A DNA stretch of 64,000 nucleotides, taken from NCBI GenBank assembly GCA_963675935.2, contig CAXXPV010000008.1:682001-746000 (forward strand), given 5' to 3'. Shown in pieces: positions 1 to 9,569 of the stretch. Under the pieces are notes generated by a model, which saw only the letters and a list, made by a program, of their open reading frames with translations, had not been told where the DNA came from and made no database searches. A program made the translations under genes and the position numbers. Numbering within the stretch: position 1 is the first letter of the stretch; every line of letters begins with the position of its first letter. This DNA comes from G963675935 sp963675935 (GTDB lineage Bacteria > Planctomycetota > Planctomycetia > Pirellulales > Thermoguttaceae).

Positions 1-2091
1 ATCGCCGGTTTGTTCGCTGAGTTCGGCGCCTTCGGTGACTCGCTTGCTCGATTCCTTGATGAGGCCGGAGATTTCGTGGGCGGCCTGATTCGATCGCTCG
101 GCCAGCTTCCGTACTTCGTCGGCGACGACGGCGAAGCCCATGCCGTGTTCGCCGGCTCGAGCAGCTTCGATGGCCGCATTCAGCGCAAGCAAGTTCGTTT
201 GATTCGCGATTTCAGAGATCACCTGGATGATTTCGGTAATCTTCTCGGAACTCGTTTGAATCAGCTTCATGGCCGATATGGATTGCCGTACTGCGAGTCC
301 GCCTTGCTCGGCAAGCTTGCTGGTGTCCGCCGCCATCCGATGGGCCGTAGCGGCGTTGTCGTTGGCGCCCTCGATCGCCGACGACAGGCTCTGGATGGTC
401 GCTGTAATCTGTTCGACGCCCGCGCTTTGGCTTTGCGCGCCGCGGGCCAATTGTTGCGAACCATCGGAGATGGAAAGCGACGCTTCGGTGAACTGCTTCG
501 CGCTGTCGGCGACTTGTCCGATGACCACGGCCAAATCGGCGAGCATCTTGCGAATGCCGGCGGCCAATTCGTCAACGGGCTCCTTGCCTTCCACGCGAAC
601 GGTTCGGGTCAGGTCGCCTTCGGCGGCCGCTTGCACGGCTTCGAGCAGATGATCGACCTTGCCGCGTAGCACCTCGGCTTTTTTGCTTTCGACCTCGGCC
701 TTTCGCCGTTCGGCTTCGGCTTGCTCCTGCTGCAATTGATTTTCACGGTTCGCGGCTTCCTTGGCATCGCGTCTTGCTTTTTCGCAAGCTTCCACCGCGG
801 TATTGATCGAGGCCGACATTTCGCCGATTTCGTCCTTGCCGGCGGCCTTCAACCGCTGACTGTAGTCGCCGGCAGCCACGGCTTTCATGACGGTCGCGGC
901 TTGGATCAACGGTTTCGCAATTCTTCCGGCGACGAAGAGCGTGAGACCACCGCACACGACGAACGCTCCCAAAGCGCTCAACACTCCCCATAGAACCAAA
1001 CGATTGAGCGCGGCGGCGGCCTGATTGCGGGCTTCCAGATAATCGTCTTCGTAAGCGCCGACGCCAATAACCCAATCCCAAGGCGCAAAGTAGGTGACGG
1101 CCGCCATCTTCCAGCGGGCCGTGTCTTCGCCCTTGTTGCGCCAGGAATATCGCTCGAAATCGCTTTTTCCATCCGTCGTACGCTTGGCTTTGGCGATCAT
1201 GGATTGAATGAAGGCGTATCCTTTTTCATCTTTTGCGTCCCAGACGTTATCGCCGTCTCGCCGGCCCTTGGCTGAGATGATGTATTGGCCCTGCTGTTGG
1301 CCGGAGCCGCCGAGGATGAAGGCATAGCCGGTCTTTCCGGCGACGATGTCCATCAGACCCTTGCGCAGCTCGGGAATGTCCTCCTGTTTCACGCCGACAT
1401 AAAGCACGCCGACGACTTTCTTGCCGGCATCGAAGATAGGCTCGTAGGCCGCCACGTACCAGGCATCGACGACGAAGGCTCGCCCGACGAACGTCTCGCC
1501 CCGCAACACGGTTCGGACGACTTCGTTGGGCGTTCCGTCGGGATTCGTGGCGGGAATATAGGTTCCGATAGCCCTGGAGCCGTCGCTTTTCGTGACGTTG
1601 GTGCCCACCCGCAACATCTCGCCCATTTCGTTCATCCGCTGAAACACCGTGCAGGTATCGCCCACCATGGACTTTACCTTATCAACAACCGGCGAGGTTG
1701 TTTTGCTGTCGTAGTTCTGGCCGAGCCACTCGGTGCCGACGAGCATCTTCGGCAATTCCAACTTTTGCGTTTGCTTGGTGAATTGGTTGGTCGCATTCCA
1801 GCTCACGCGATCCTTGTCCGCGAACTTCACTCCGCCCGATCGCTCAAGCATGTCGTGAGCGACGGCCAGATTGGAGACGAGCTTTTTCTTGATCGATTCC
1901 TGCTGCACTTGGAGCATCAGGTAAACGTCGCGGGCAATTTTGCCGCACTCCGAGCGGGCCATGTCGTTCATTTGCGACGTGATCTGCTCATCAAGCACAT
2001 GATTCTGCCGCATGACGGTAGCGACGATCATGGCACACGTCAGAAGAATGCCCGACGTGCTGAGAACTAAAATTTTGGTTTTGAGACGCAT
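1..2091 (-). CDS. Methyl-accepting chemotaxis protein (3' end beyond window)
   Basis: Inner-membrane chemoreceptor that would signal to CheA/CheW. Reading from the ATG at 2091 there is an N-terminal membrane segment (about residues 2-24), a roughly 320-residue periplasmic Cache-type sensor, a second membrane segment near residues 355-385, a HAMP domain, and the cytoplasmic coiled-coil signalling domain. The hairpin tip is recognisable by GFAVVADEVRKLAERS (encoded near 90-145). The frame is open to base 1, so 697 codons are present and the last part of the receptor is missing. No other chemotaxis gene is in the window. The ligand cannot be told from the sequence. A possibly structured leader lies upstream. 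Confidence 0.95.
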   Translation of the reverse strand, partial: MRLKTKILVLSTSGILLTCAMIVATVMRQNHVLDEQITSQMNDMARSECGKIARDVYLMLQVQQESIKKKLVSNLAVAHDMLERSGGVKFADKDRVSWNATNQFTKQTQKLELPKMLVGTEWLGQNYDSKTTSPVVDKVKSMVGDTCTVFQRMNEMGEMLRVGTNVTKSDGSRAIGTYIPATNPDGTPNEVVRTVLRGETFVGRAFVVDAWYVAAYEPIFDAGKKVVGVLYVGVKQEDIPELRKGLMDIVAGKTGYAFILGGSGQQQGQYIISAKGRRDGDNVWDAKDEKGYAFIQSMIAKAKRTTDGKSDFERYSWRNKGEDTARWKMAAVTYFAPWDWVIGVGAYEDDYLEARNQAAAALNRLVLWGVLSALGAFVVCGGLTLFVAGRIAKPLIQAATVMKAVAAGDYSQRLKAAGKDEIGEMSASINTAVEACEKARRDAKEAANRENQLQQEQAEAERRKAEVESKKAEVLRGKVDHLLEAVQAAAEGDLTRTVRVEGKEPVDELAAGIRKMLADLAVVIGQVADSAKQFTEASLSISDGSQQLARGAQSQSAGVEQITATIQSLSSAIEGANDNAATAHRMAADTSKLAEQGGLAVRQSISAMKLIQTSSEKITEIIQVISEIANQTNLLALNAAIEAARAGEHGMGFAVVADEVRKLAERSNQAAHEISGLIKESSKRVTEGAELSEQTGD

Positions 2092-2345
2092 GATTGATCT
2101 TTCCAGACTTGAAACGCATGACAGCGCCCCGTTCATTGAATGGACATGCCACAACAATAGATCATGCGTACCCCAACAAGGTGTACTATTGCAAAAACAA
2201 CAAAAAACCATGCCGCCGGGGGGTAGCTATACGCTTTATACCGGAAAAACGCCCGCGAAAGGAGGTTCTTTGCCAATCCGCCGATGGCATTTTCAAAAAA
2301 ACAGTGGGCGTCACTGGCCATTGGCGGCCTAGTTGGCCAGATCAG
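2092..2345 (-). promoter_or_regulatory. Leader region of the chemoreceptor gene, possibly a structured RNA
   Basis: This gap before the receptor is unusually ordered on the minus strand. An ATGCC (near 2285) can pair with GGCAT (near 2210), enclosing a GGCAAAGAACC stretch and a GTATAGCTACCCCCC stretch. The GCAAAG and GTAGC-like elements recall parts of the c-di-GMP-I (GEMM) riboswitch, which often precedes chemoreceptor genes, but I cannot align the whole motif. Only the ordered sequence is seen. The riboswitch idea is inference. Confidence 0.25.
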
Positions 2346-2367
2346 TGATGCCCCCTGATGCACGCGA

Positions 2368-2865
2368 TCAGAAGGGGAAGTCGGCGGGCGTTTTTTGCGT
2401 CACGCGGCCCGTGGCTGCCCATTCCTCGCCACGCTGATAGGTCGCGATAAACGCCACGCTCTTCAAATGCTCTCCGGCATGGCCGAGCAGATCGACGAAC
2501 ACTCGCCCGCGGCCGTATTGAACGGTCATCAGGATCGGCTCGTTTTCATCGGTGCCGCTCTTGCTCTTCGGAGCGAAGGCCGTCGCCAAAAACGAGACGT
2601 TTTCGGCCGGCCCGCGCAATCGGCAATACAACTCGTCGGGCGGCTGCATGAACGCCGGCGACAACCCCTTCGTGATCGGATGCTCGGCGTCGCGCACGAC
2701 GACCTGAAACGCCTGCTGGGCGCCGTGGAAGCCGGAGACGCCGGGCGGGTCCATCGCGCGGACGACCTTTCCGTCGCGCCAACAGAGATACGGCCCGGTC
2801 TTCTCGTTGCGACCGCCCCAGCCGCCGACGCCGATGATGCGGTTATACTCTTTCCAATTCGGAAA
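2368..2865 (-). pseudogene. ThuA-like domain protein, 5'-truncated
   Basis: The frame encodes the C-terminal two thirds of a ThuA (trehalose-utilisation-like, glutamine-amidotransferase-fold) domain. It runs from FPNWKEYNRIIGVGGWGGRN through ITKGL, DELY and LMTVQYGRGRVF to QRGEEWAATGRVTQ. Family members have roughly 100 more residues in front. Here the homology stops at about 2865, exactly where a G-rich repeat (cgcagggcagggggg) begins, and upstream codons up to 3054 do not look like ThuA. The gene is therefore probably a remnant. Planctomycetes carry many ThuA proteins linked to sugar metabolism, but this copy has no sugar-gene neighbours. Confidence 0.7.
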
Positions 2866-3185
2866 CGCAGGGCAGGGGGGGGAAACGAAAGGCGGGGCTT
2901 GCAATCGCTTCAACATATCACACGGATAATTGTGCGGCAATAACGGGGTTGAAACGAGATGGCGCAGCCAGTAGGTCCCGCCTGCCGGGCGGGACTTTTT
3001 ATACCTTGCACGGGCACTGGTGATACATTTTTTCCGAGGGAGAACATGTATCAATTCAAACCGCGTGCAGTATAGCGGTCAGTCAAAAAATTCCTCACTG
3101 AAATGCGGGGCCGCGAACGCTTGAGTTTTGCAACGCATCACGGAAATATCGCGGTTTTGGCGGCGGCTTCACTCGCCCTAAACTG
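2866..3185. other. Non-coding gap with short repeats
   Basis: No convincing gene. It holds the G-rich repeat at about 2867-2881 and a palindrome of the tcccgcctgccgggcgggac type at 2976-2997. That palindrome recurs near 40438-40462 and 60607-60636. Confidence 0.5.
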
Positions 3186-3896
3186 TTAAAGGCTATCGGG
3201 TTGCGGCGACGACTGCCTTCCTGAAACCCCCCTCTTTTGGAGAGTCGCTGTTGCAAAACTCTCCGCCTCGGCCGCTTCGTCGCCGGCCAAATTGAACTCA
3301 TCGTTAAAATCGTTGGCTGGCGACGTTGCGGAGTCGCTCGGGGGCGCGGCTGTGATGTCGTGGGTAAGGTAGCTTGGCTCACGCGGCGGCTGGATCGGGA
3401 GATATTTCGCCAGTTCGTCGCTTTCGTAGCACGCGCGGGCCATGTTGTACATTGTTTCGGCAAACTCATCAAGCTCCTCGGCGGTCATCTTGTCGAGCAC
3501 CGGCTGGGCAAATTGGAGCGCCAGATGGGCCACGTCTTGCTCGCTCAAGGTTGTTGGCGTTTTTGGGGCGAAGTCGCGTGGGTTGTGCCGTTCGAGCATC
3601 CAGGCGGCGGCCCGCCAGTGGCGGCCGTTTTTTGCGGCATCGCGGATGCATTGCAGGGCCTCGATTTCGACGTGTTTTTCGGCCGCGCGGAGTCGTTCGG
3701 CGAACGCGGGATCGCGCTCGGCGGTTCGTTCGATGGTGCTGGTGGCGCATCCGACGATCTGGGCTGCCACGCGTCGGCTGCTTCCGTTGGCCAGCAGGCT
3801 GATGACTTGCCGCCGTTTTTCATCGTTCAGCACTGGCGGCCGTCCGATGTCGTTCGGTTTTTCGGCTGGGTTTTGGATTGGGTCTTGTTCGGCCAT
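3186..3896 (-). CDS. Helix-turn-helix protein of unknown role
   Basis: A 236-residue soluble protein. Residues 18-60 (GRPPVLNDEKRRQVISLLAN onward) look like a homeodomain-type HTH as found in transposase N-termini and phage terminase small subunits, with RRVAAQIVGCATSTIERTAER as the helix-turn-helix core. The middle (about 60-120) is helical and contains HWRAAAWMLERHNPRDFA, a phrase typical of small-terminase-like or transposase-like HTH proteins. The C-terminal third is acidic and of low complexity. No phage or transposase gene adjoins it. I would call it DNA-binding and not assign a process. Confidence 0.7.
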   Translation of the reverse strand: MAEQDPIQNPAEKPNDIGRPPVLNDEKRRQVISLLANGSSRRVAAQIVGCATSTIERTAERDPAFAERLRAAEKHVEIEALQCIRDAAKNGRHWRAAAWMLERHNPRDFAPKTPTTLSEQDVAHLALQFAQPVLDKMTAEELDEFAETMYNMARACYESDELAKYLPIQPPREPSYLTHDITAAPPSDSATSPANDFNDEFNLAGDEAAEAESFATATLQKRGVSGRQSSPQPDSL

Positions 3897-4099
3897 GATT
3901 TTCCCCCTTAGATATACATGCGACCACCTTATAGCAGATTTTCAGGGCCGATTCAAGGAAAGTTCTTGGGCCAACTTGACAAATCCCCGCGATTGGATGA
4001 TGATGCACGCTCCGTTGTGCGTAGAAGTCGGCTGGCAAAGTCGGATGAGAAAAAAGGCCGGAAGTTCGGGTATGCCAATAGCAACGTGCCTTTTCTACA

Positions 4100-6814
4100 T
4101 TGGATGCGGAAATGAATGTCATTCAAGAACTCGCTGCCTGGGCTACGAAGCTTCCATCTTGGCAGAGCGATGCACTGCGGCGCATATTCACAAGTGGCAA
4201 CCTGTCGGCACATGACGAAGAAAAAATTCTCGACATGTTACTAGCAGCACACAAAGTTCCTGGGGCTGACGCTGTCGCGTCAAATCCTGTACTGTTTTCT
4301 GTAATCGCCCAAGAGTCAATCGCACCAGTGAGAAGAGTGCGATTGCGTGAGATTCATAGCATCGTCGGAGTCAATGCGCTGATTCCCAACCAGTCAATAA
4401 ATTTTGCCTTAGATGGGCTCACGGTCATCTACGGAGAGAACGGTGCTGGCAAGTCGGGTTATGCACGGGTTCTCAAGCACGCATGTCACGCTCGCGAAAA
4501 AGCTGAAATCATTCTTTCTGATGTAACACAGAAAACGAAAATCAAGCCGAGTGCAACAATTGAAATCTCTGTGGACGAGGACGAAATTGCCATGCGGTGG
4601 GAAGTAGGCAGCCCACCATCCGATATCCTCGCCGAAATCGCTGTATTTGATTCGCACTGTGCCCGAGTTTTTATTGATGATGCCAATGAAGTCGTCTATC
4701 TCCCCTATGGTCTCGACGTGTTTGGCAAGTTGGTTTCACTCTGTAACGCACTGAAAACCAGGGTCGCAACTCGTCTCGCAGTAATTCCCCAGCAGCTTTC
4801 AATCATCGATCTGTTCCAAGAGACGACCATTGCTGGGCATTCTGTGCGCGATCTCACAGCATTCTCGGATATTGGACGGCTTGAAATCTTGTCCCATTTG
4901 GACACCCAATCCCTCGAACGACTCCATGAGCTTCGCACTATTGTGAGAACTGCTGAGGCAAATTCTCCCAAGCTTCAAGCTGCACAACTTCGTCGAGAAA
5001 AAGCCCGTCTGGAGCAACTTGCAGAAATAACTACAGTGATCGCAACATCGCTCTCCGTGGATGCTCTCAACGAGCTTAAAAAACTTAAAGAAGCAGCCGA
5101 ACTTGCGACACAGACCGCCCAAATAGCCTCGATTCAGGCGTTTACAGACATTCCCATTCCCAAGGTGGGCACTGATCCCTGGCGCGTCTTGTTCAATGCC
5201 GCGAAAGACTTTTCTTCGCAGAGTGCATATCCAGGGGAGGTGTTTCCTGTAACACGAGATGGTGCCGTTTGTGTTCTTTGTCAACAACCATTGTCGGAAC
5301 TTGCGGCCCAACGTTTACTGCGATTTCAAGAGTTCATTCTAAACAATGTTGCGAAAGCGAGAGATGATGCAGATACTTTATTTCAGGATGCGATCAAAGC
5401 CATTACAAAACTCGATGTTGACTACCTCACCAAGAACAATACACTCCTGAGCGAGATTCGAGAACGGAACGCGGCACTTGCCATCGGTGTCGATCAGTTC
5501 TTCCAAATCGCATCCAAACTGCACAAGACACTGACAACCATTAAAGATTTCGCGGAGTTGGACGCTATTGGAAAATTGCCACTTTCAATTACAGAGAATA
5601 TCAGGAAGGCTGCCAGAGACCTTGATGTGTTGGCAAAGGAATATGACACAGCCGACAATCCCGACGAGCTTTGTAAACTCCAAGCAGAACTCTCGGAGCT
5701 TGAGGACCGCCACCACTTAGCCGAACACATTGACAGTGTTAAAGTATTCATCGAAAACAAAAAAACAGAGGCGGCGCTCCGCAATTGTGAAATTGCATTG
5801 AATACCGCAGGCATTACGAGATTTGGCACCCAACTGATGGAAAGGGTCATAACCGAGCATCTCACCCAAGCCTTGGATCAAGAGTTAAGCCATTTCAACC
5901 TCAATTGCGTTCCACTGCACGTTAAAAAATCGGGCGAAAAGGGAAAGATTAAGCACCAACTTACAATTCAAGCGGGTACTCGACCATCCGGCGTACTCAG
6001 CGAAGGCGAACAACGAGTGGTGGCAATCGCGGCATTTCTCGCCGAACTTTCCACCAGTCCGACAAAATCGCCAATCATCTTTGACGACCCTGTAAGCTCA
6101 CTCGACCACATGTATCGAGAACGCGTTGCAAAACGACTCGTAGCAGAGGCTAAAAATCGCCAAGTTGTGGTATTCACGCATGACATTGTCATGCTGAAAG
6201 AATTGGAGCGGGAATGCGCTGCGCAGCAAACCCCATGCATTATTCACACGATTCGCAGGTCCGCTTTGGGACCTGGCGAATGCCCACCGCATCAAGCACG
6301 TCCATGGCACGCAATGTCTACGAAAGACAGAATTGGCGTTCTAAAGATGGAGGCAGCATCGCTGAAAAAAACACATGCAAAGTCGTTACAACAGTACAAA
6401 TCTCTCGGAGCGGAGTTATACGGCAAGCTCCGCGAGTCATGGGAGCGTGCTGTTGAGGAGATTCTCTTGCGCGATGTTGTCCAGCGTTTCCGCCCCAGCA
6501 TCGAGACTCTGCGTCTCGGAGAACTGTCGCTGGATAATAGCGACTACCCAACCATTCATCATGCGATGGGTCGGTGTTCTACATGGATGACAGGCCACGA
6601 TTCTGCGGCTGCGATAGGTTTGCCCTTTCCTACCCCCGAGGATATTGAGAATGAGATTGGAGTACTTGAAGAATTTGTTACTACTTTGAACAAGCGTGCT
6701 GCGGCAACGAAAAAAGATGGCAAAAATCGAATCGAAGCTCCATCTGCAAGCATATCAACCAGACGGGCAACCAACGTAATTGATCTGTCTGCTTCTCCAT
6801 CTCCGAAAAAGTAG
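4100..6814 (+). CDS. RloC/PrrC-like AAA_13 ATPase, candidate anticodon nuclease
   Basis: A 904-residue ATPase of the AAA_13 group, which contains PrrC and RloC. Visible parts: Walker A GENGAGKS (112-119), long coiled coils, a CVLC pair (Cys391, Cys394, followed by QQPL) that matches the zinc-hook type of RloC, an ABC signature LSEGEQ (633-638), Walker B IIFDDPVSSLD (659-669) and the H-loop FTHD (692-695). Near the C-terminus WERAVEE gives Arg783 and Glu787, with His820/His821 about 37 residues on. This matches the order and spacing of the PrrC catalytic triad (R320, E324, H356). An ATG at 4112 is an alternative start that suits the family better. Base composition is clearly more AT-rich than the neighbours, which suggests transfer. 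It stands alone, with no hsdRMS genes nearby. Confidence 0.85.
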   Translation: MDAEMNVIQELAAWATKLPSWQSDALRRIFTSGNLSAHDEEKILDMLLAAHKVPGADAVASNPVLFSVIAQESIAPVRRVRLREIHSIVGVNALIPNQSINFALDGLTVIYGENGAGKSGYARVLKHACHAREKAEIILSDVTQKTKIKPSATIEISVDEDEIAMRWEVGSPPSDILAEIAVFDSHCARVFIDDANEVVYLPYGLDVFGKLVSLCNALKTRVATRLAVIPQQLSIIDLFQETTIAGHSVRDLTAFSDIGRLEILSHLDTQSLERLHELRTIVRTAEANSPKLQAAQLRREKARLEQLAEITTVIATSLSVDALNELKKLKEAAELATQTAQIASIQAFTDIPIPKVGTDPWRVLFNAAKDFSSQSAYPGEVFPVTRDGAVCVLCQQPLSELAAQRLLRFQEFILNNVAKARDDADTLFQDAIKAITKLDVDYLTKNNTLLSEIRERNAALAIGVDQFFQIASKLHKTLTTIKDFAELDAIGKLPLSITENIRKAARDLDVLAKEYDTADNPDELCKLQAELSELEDRHHLAEHIDSVKVFIENKKTEAALRNCEIALNTAGITRFGTQLMERVITEHLTQALDQELSHFNLNCVPLHVKKSGEKGKIKHQLTIQAGTRPSGVLSEGEQRVVAIAAFLAELSTSPTKSPIIFDDPVSSLDHMYRERVAKRLVAEAKNRQVVVFTHDIVMLKELERECAAQQTPCIIHTIRRSALGPGECPPHQARPWHAMSTKDRIGVLKMEAASLKKTHAKSLQQYKSLGAELYGKLRESWERAVEEILLRDVVQRFRPSIETLRLGELSLDNSDYPTIHHAMGRCSTWMTGHDSAAAIGLPFPTPEDIENEIGVLEEFVTTLNKRAAATKKDGKNRIEAPSASISTRRATNVIDLSASPSPKK

Positions 6815-7166
6815 GCTGCGGAAGGGAGAAGATCAAAGGGGTCCGGAATCTTTAATGGCAAGATCGGCCCGCGTAAAGACGTCCTTCTCTTTGCATACCG
6901 ACGGGGTTTCGTGGAATGGCGTTGTTCCGCGTCCTACGCAACCCTTTCAGGGTTGAAGGGATGGAGTTTTGGCCGTTTTCCCGGGGTAGCCGCTCGGAGC
7001 GGCAACCCCGGGCTATCCTATGAAATCCCTTTGGGATAAATGGAACGGAAAGGGGGAGAACGGAACGGGAGACAGCGCTGATACTTGGTTGAAGCGAAAA
7101 ATGCGTCCTGCTCCTTTTTTCGATCCCGCCCCCGCCGCGCCGTTTCAACCACAAGCAGATGAAGCG
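6815..7166. repeat. Palindromic intergenic repeats
   Basis: No gene is seen. The stretch holds short palindromes: a ccctttcagggttgaaggg segment near 6940-6962 and a hairpin of the form cccggggta-gccgctcggagcggc-aaccccggg at about 6980-7012, followed by a G-rich run. These resemble the dispersed palindromic repeats found elsewhere in the window. Confidence 0.5.
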
Positions 7167-7434
7167 ATGGCACGGAAGAACAAACGACGTTGGAGTCAGG
7201 ATGTAAAGTCGGTATCGACGTATCCGCCGGCTGGACTGTTTACGAAGGATGCCGAGACTGTTCGCCCGAGAAATGTCGGATGCGAAAATCAGTCCCAAAG
7301 GCATTGGTTCCGGCATTCGGATGATTCAGTTTTTCATCAATCGGGCAGGAAAGAACTTGCTGCCGGAACGACGGCAAGAGTTGGAGAAGGCCAAGCAGAT
7401 CATGCAAAACAAACTTAGGGCGCACGCCAAATAA
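7167..7434 (+). pseudogene. DUF3175 small protein with a one-base frameshift
   Basis: Two overlapping frames together encode one complete DUF3175-type protein of about 88 residues. The first begins ARKNKRRWSQDVKSVS with GLFTKDAETV. The second continues AREMSDAKISPKGIGSG and FFINRAGKNLLPERRQELE. Removing one C at about 7263 joins them cleanly (GTT, extra C, GCC CGA GAA). The function of DUF3175 is not known. The break may be a true mutation or a base-calling error. No frameshift signal is apparent. Confidence 0.7.
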
Positions 7435-7449
7435 ACTGATCAACTCACC

Positions 7450-7508
7450 GTAGGACGGATTTCCAAATCCGTCCAGTTTTCAAAGACGGATTTGGAAATC
7501 CGTCCTAC
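7450..7508. repeat. Palindrome of the gtaggacggatttcc family
   Basis: Near-perfect inverted repeat. The left arm gtaggacggatttccaaatc pairs with the right arm gatttggaaatccgtcctac. A second copy lies at 32659-32717. It sits downstream of metG (minus) and of the DUF3175 gene (plus), so it could act as a terminator or be a mobile palindrome. Confidence 0.8.
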
Positions 7509-7544
7509 AAATATGATCAACTTATTCTGATGCGAGTCCTTAGC

Positions 7545-9569
7545 TTAGTGTACCCTCTGCCCCGGCTTCGCGCCGGCGTCGGGGCTAAGCAGGTAGATTT
7601 CGCCGCCACCACCGCCGGCAGCCACGATCATCCCTTCGCTTAGCCCGAATTTCATCTTTCGCGGGGCCAAGTTCGCCACGCAAATCACCAAACGGCCCAC
7701 GAGGTCTTCCGGCTTGTAAACGCCCTTGATGCCGGCGAAAACCGTGCGATGATTGTCGCCGCCGAGGCTCAGCGTGAGCTTCAGCAGCTTTTGCGCGCCC
7801 TGCACGTCTTCGGCGTCGATAATTCGAACCACCCGGAGATCGACCTTGGCGAAATCGTCGAAGCTGACGGTTTCGGTCAGTGGCTCGGCCAAGAGCGGGG
7901 CGTCGGTGTCGAACGGGAGGGTTTCGGCCGGGGCTTCCGGCACGGCGCTGGCGGCCACCATCGCCTCGACCTGCTTGGGATCGACCCGCTGCATCATGTG
8001 CGCGAACTTTCCGACCGGCGTGCCCAAGAGCGGCTGTTGCGATTGCTCCCAACGGGTGATCGGATCGTTCAATAATTCGCCGGTTTGCTGGGCTAAACGG
8101 GGTAGCACCGGCGACAAATACACGACCAACTGCCGGAACAAGTTCAGCCCGATGGTGCAAACGTCGCGCAGCTCGGCCGCCTTCGCCGGGTCTTTTTTCA
8201 AGGTCCACGGCGCACGCTGTTCGATGAAGAGATTGGCCCGATCGCCGGCAGCCATGATGATGCGAATGGCCTTGCTGTAATCGCAATTTTCATAGGCTTC
8301 GACAATCGCTTGCCCCTCGGCTGCCGCTGCGGCGAACAGTCCGCCGTCGTCGGGATACGTTTCGGCCAGGCCCATCGCCTCGGCGAAACGCGCGGTGCGA
8401 CTCGCCAGATTGATGACTTTGCCGACCAGGGCCGAATTGACCTTCGCGATAAAATCCTCGAAATTCAGGTCGATGTCGTCGACGGCCGACGACAACTTCG
8501 ATGCGTAGTAATAGCGCAAGTACGAAGGGTCGAGATGTTCGAGGTACGTCGTCGCCCGGATGAACGTCCCCTTGCTCTTCGACATTTTTTGGCCGTCCAC
8601 GGTCAAAAAGCCGTGGATGTGAACTTTTTTGGGCAGGCTCAAACCGGCGGTCTTCAGCATGGCCGGCCAAAACAGCGTGTGGAAATAGGTGATGTCCTTG
8701 CCGATGAAGTGGTGAATTTCCACGTCGTCGCCTCGCCACCAATCGTTGAGCGACTCGCCATGCGTCTGGCACCACTGGGCCGTCGAGCCGATGTAGCCGA
8801 TCGGGGCGTCGAACCACACGTACCAGTAGTTGCCAGGACTGTCGGGAATCTCGAACCCGAAATACGGCGCGGGCCGCGAAACATCCCAATCGTGCAACGG
8901 CTCGCACAAAAAGTGCCCCGCCAGATAGTTGGCGATTTCCGGCTGAAGGCTGCCGCTCCGCTGGGTCCACTCTTCGAGAAAGCCGTGCAGCTTTTCGATG
9001 TTGACGAACAGGTGATCGGCCTTGCGCACTTCCGGCGCGCCGCCCGAGAGCGTACTTTTCGGGTCGATCAATTCGGTGGGACTGTAATGGGCGCCGCACT
9101 TGTCGCAACTGTCGCCGTATTGATCCGGCGACTTGCACTTGGGACACGTGCCCTTGACAAAACGGTCGGCCAGAAACGTGCCAGCCTCGGGATCGTAAAG
9201 CTGTATGACTTCCCGCTCTTCGACTAGGCCGGCCTTGCGGATTTCAGCCCAAATCTGCTTGCAAACTTTGTGCGTCTCGGGGCTGTTCGTGCTGCCGTAG
9301 TTGTCGAATTCAATGCCGAAACCGGCGAAATCGGCCTCGTGCGCGGCCTGCATCTCGGCGATCAACTGCTCTTCGGCGATGCCTTCCTGCCGGGCGCGAA
9401 TCATAATGGCCGTGCCGTGCGTGTCGTCGGCGCACATGTAGACGCATTGCTGGCCCGTCAGCTTTTGGAACCGCACCCAGATGTCGGTCTGGAGATATTC
9501 GACCAAGTGGCCGATGTGGATGTGGCCGTTGGCGTAAGGCAATGCGCTGGTAACGAGGATTCGCCGCAT
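7545..9569 (-). CDS. metG: Methionyl-tRNA synthetase
   Basis: Cytoplasmic class I aminoacyl-tRNA synthetase that charges tRNA-Met. The 674-residue length fits the long bacterial form. HIGH-type motif HIGH at residues 18-21, KMSKS at 328-332, and a CPKC...CDKC zinc knuckle in the connective domain near 145-160. The C-terminal hundred residues (VDLRVVRIIDAEDV, VFAGIKGVYKPEDLVGR) are the EMAP-II-like tRNA-binding domain used for dimerisation. The first ATG (MRRILVTSALPYANG) is the standard start. It stands alone. The palindrome at 7450-7508 lies just past the stop. Confidence 0.98.
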   Translation of the reverse strand: MRRILVTSALPYANGHIHIGHLVEYLQTDIWVRFQKLTGQQCVYMCADDTHGTAIMIRARQEGIAEEQLIAEMQAAHEADFAGFGIEFDNYGSTNSPETHKVCKQIWAEIRKAGLVEEREVIQLYDPEAGTFLADRFVKGTCPKCKSPDQYGDSCDKCGAHYSPTELIDPKSTLSGGAPEVRKADHLFVNIEKLHGFLEEWTQRSGSLQPEIANYLAGHFLCEPLHDWDVSRPAPYFGFEIPDSPGNYWYVWFDAPIGYIGSTAQWCQTHGESLNDWWRGDDVEIHHFIGKDITYFHTLFWPAMLKTAGLSLPKKVHIHGFLTVDGQKMSKSKGTFIRATTYLEHLDPSYLRYYYASKLSSAVDDIDLNFEDFIAKVNSALVGKVINLASRTARFAEAMGLAETYPDDGGLFAAAAAEGQAIVEAYENCDYSKAIRIIMAAGDRANLFIEQRAPWTLKKDPAKAAELRDVCTIGLNLFRQLVVYLSPVLPRLAQQTGELLNDPITRWEQSQQPLLGTPVGKFAHMMQRVDPKQVEAMVAASAVPEAPAETLPFDTDAPLLAEPLTETVSFDDFAKVDLRVVRIIDAEDVQGAQKLLKLTLSLGGDNHRTVFAGIKGVYKPEDLVGRLVICVANLAPRKMKFGLSEGMIVAAGGGGGEIYLLSPDAGAKPGQRVH

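Noticed and set aside
10..2070. Long plus-strand open frames over the chemoreceptor gene
   Set aside because: They are antisense to a clear Cache-HAMP-signalling receptor and show no domain features.
7585..9227. Several 200-300-codon antisense frames over metG
   Set aside because: Caused by GC-rich codon use. No recognisable protein features.
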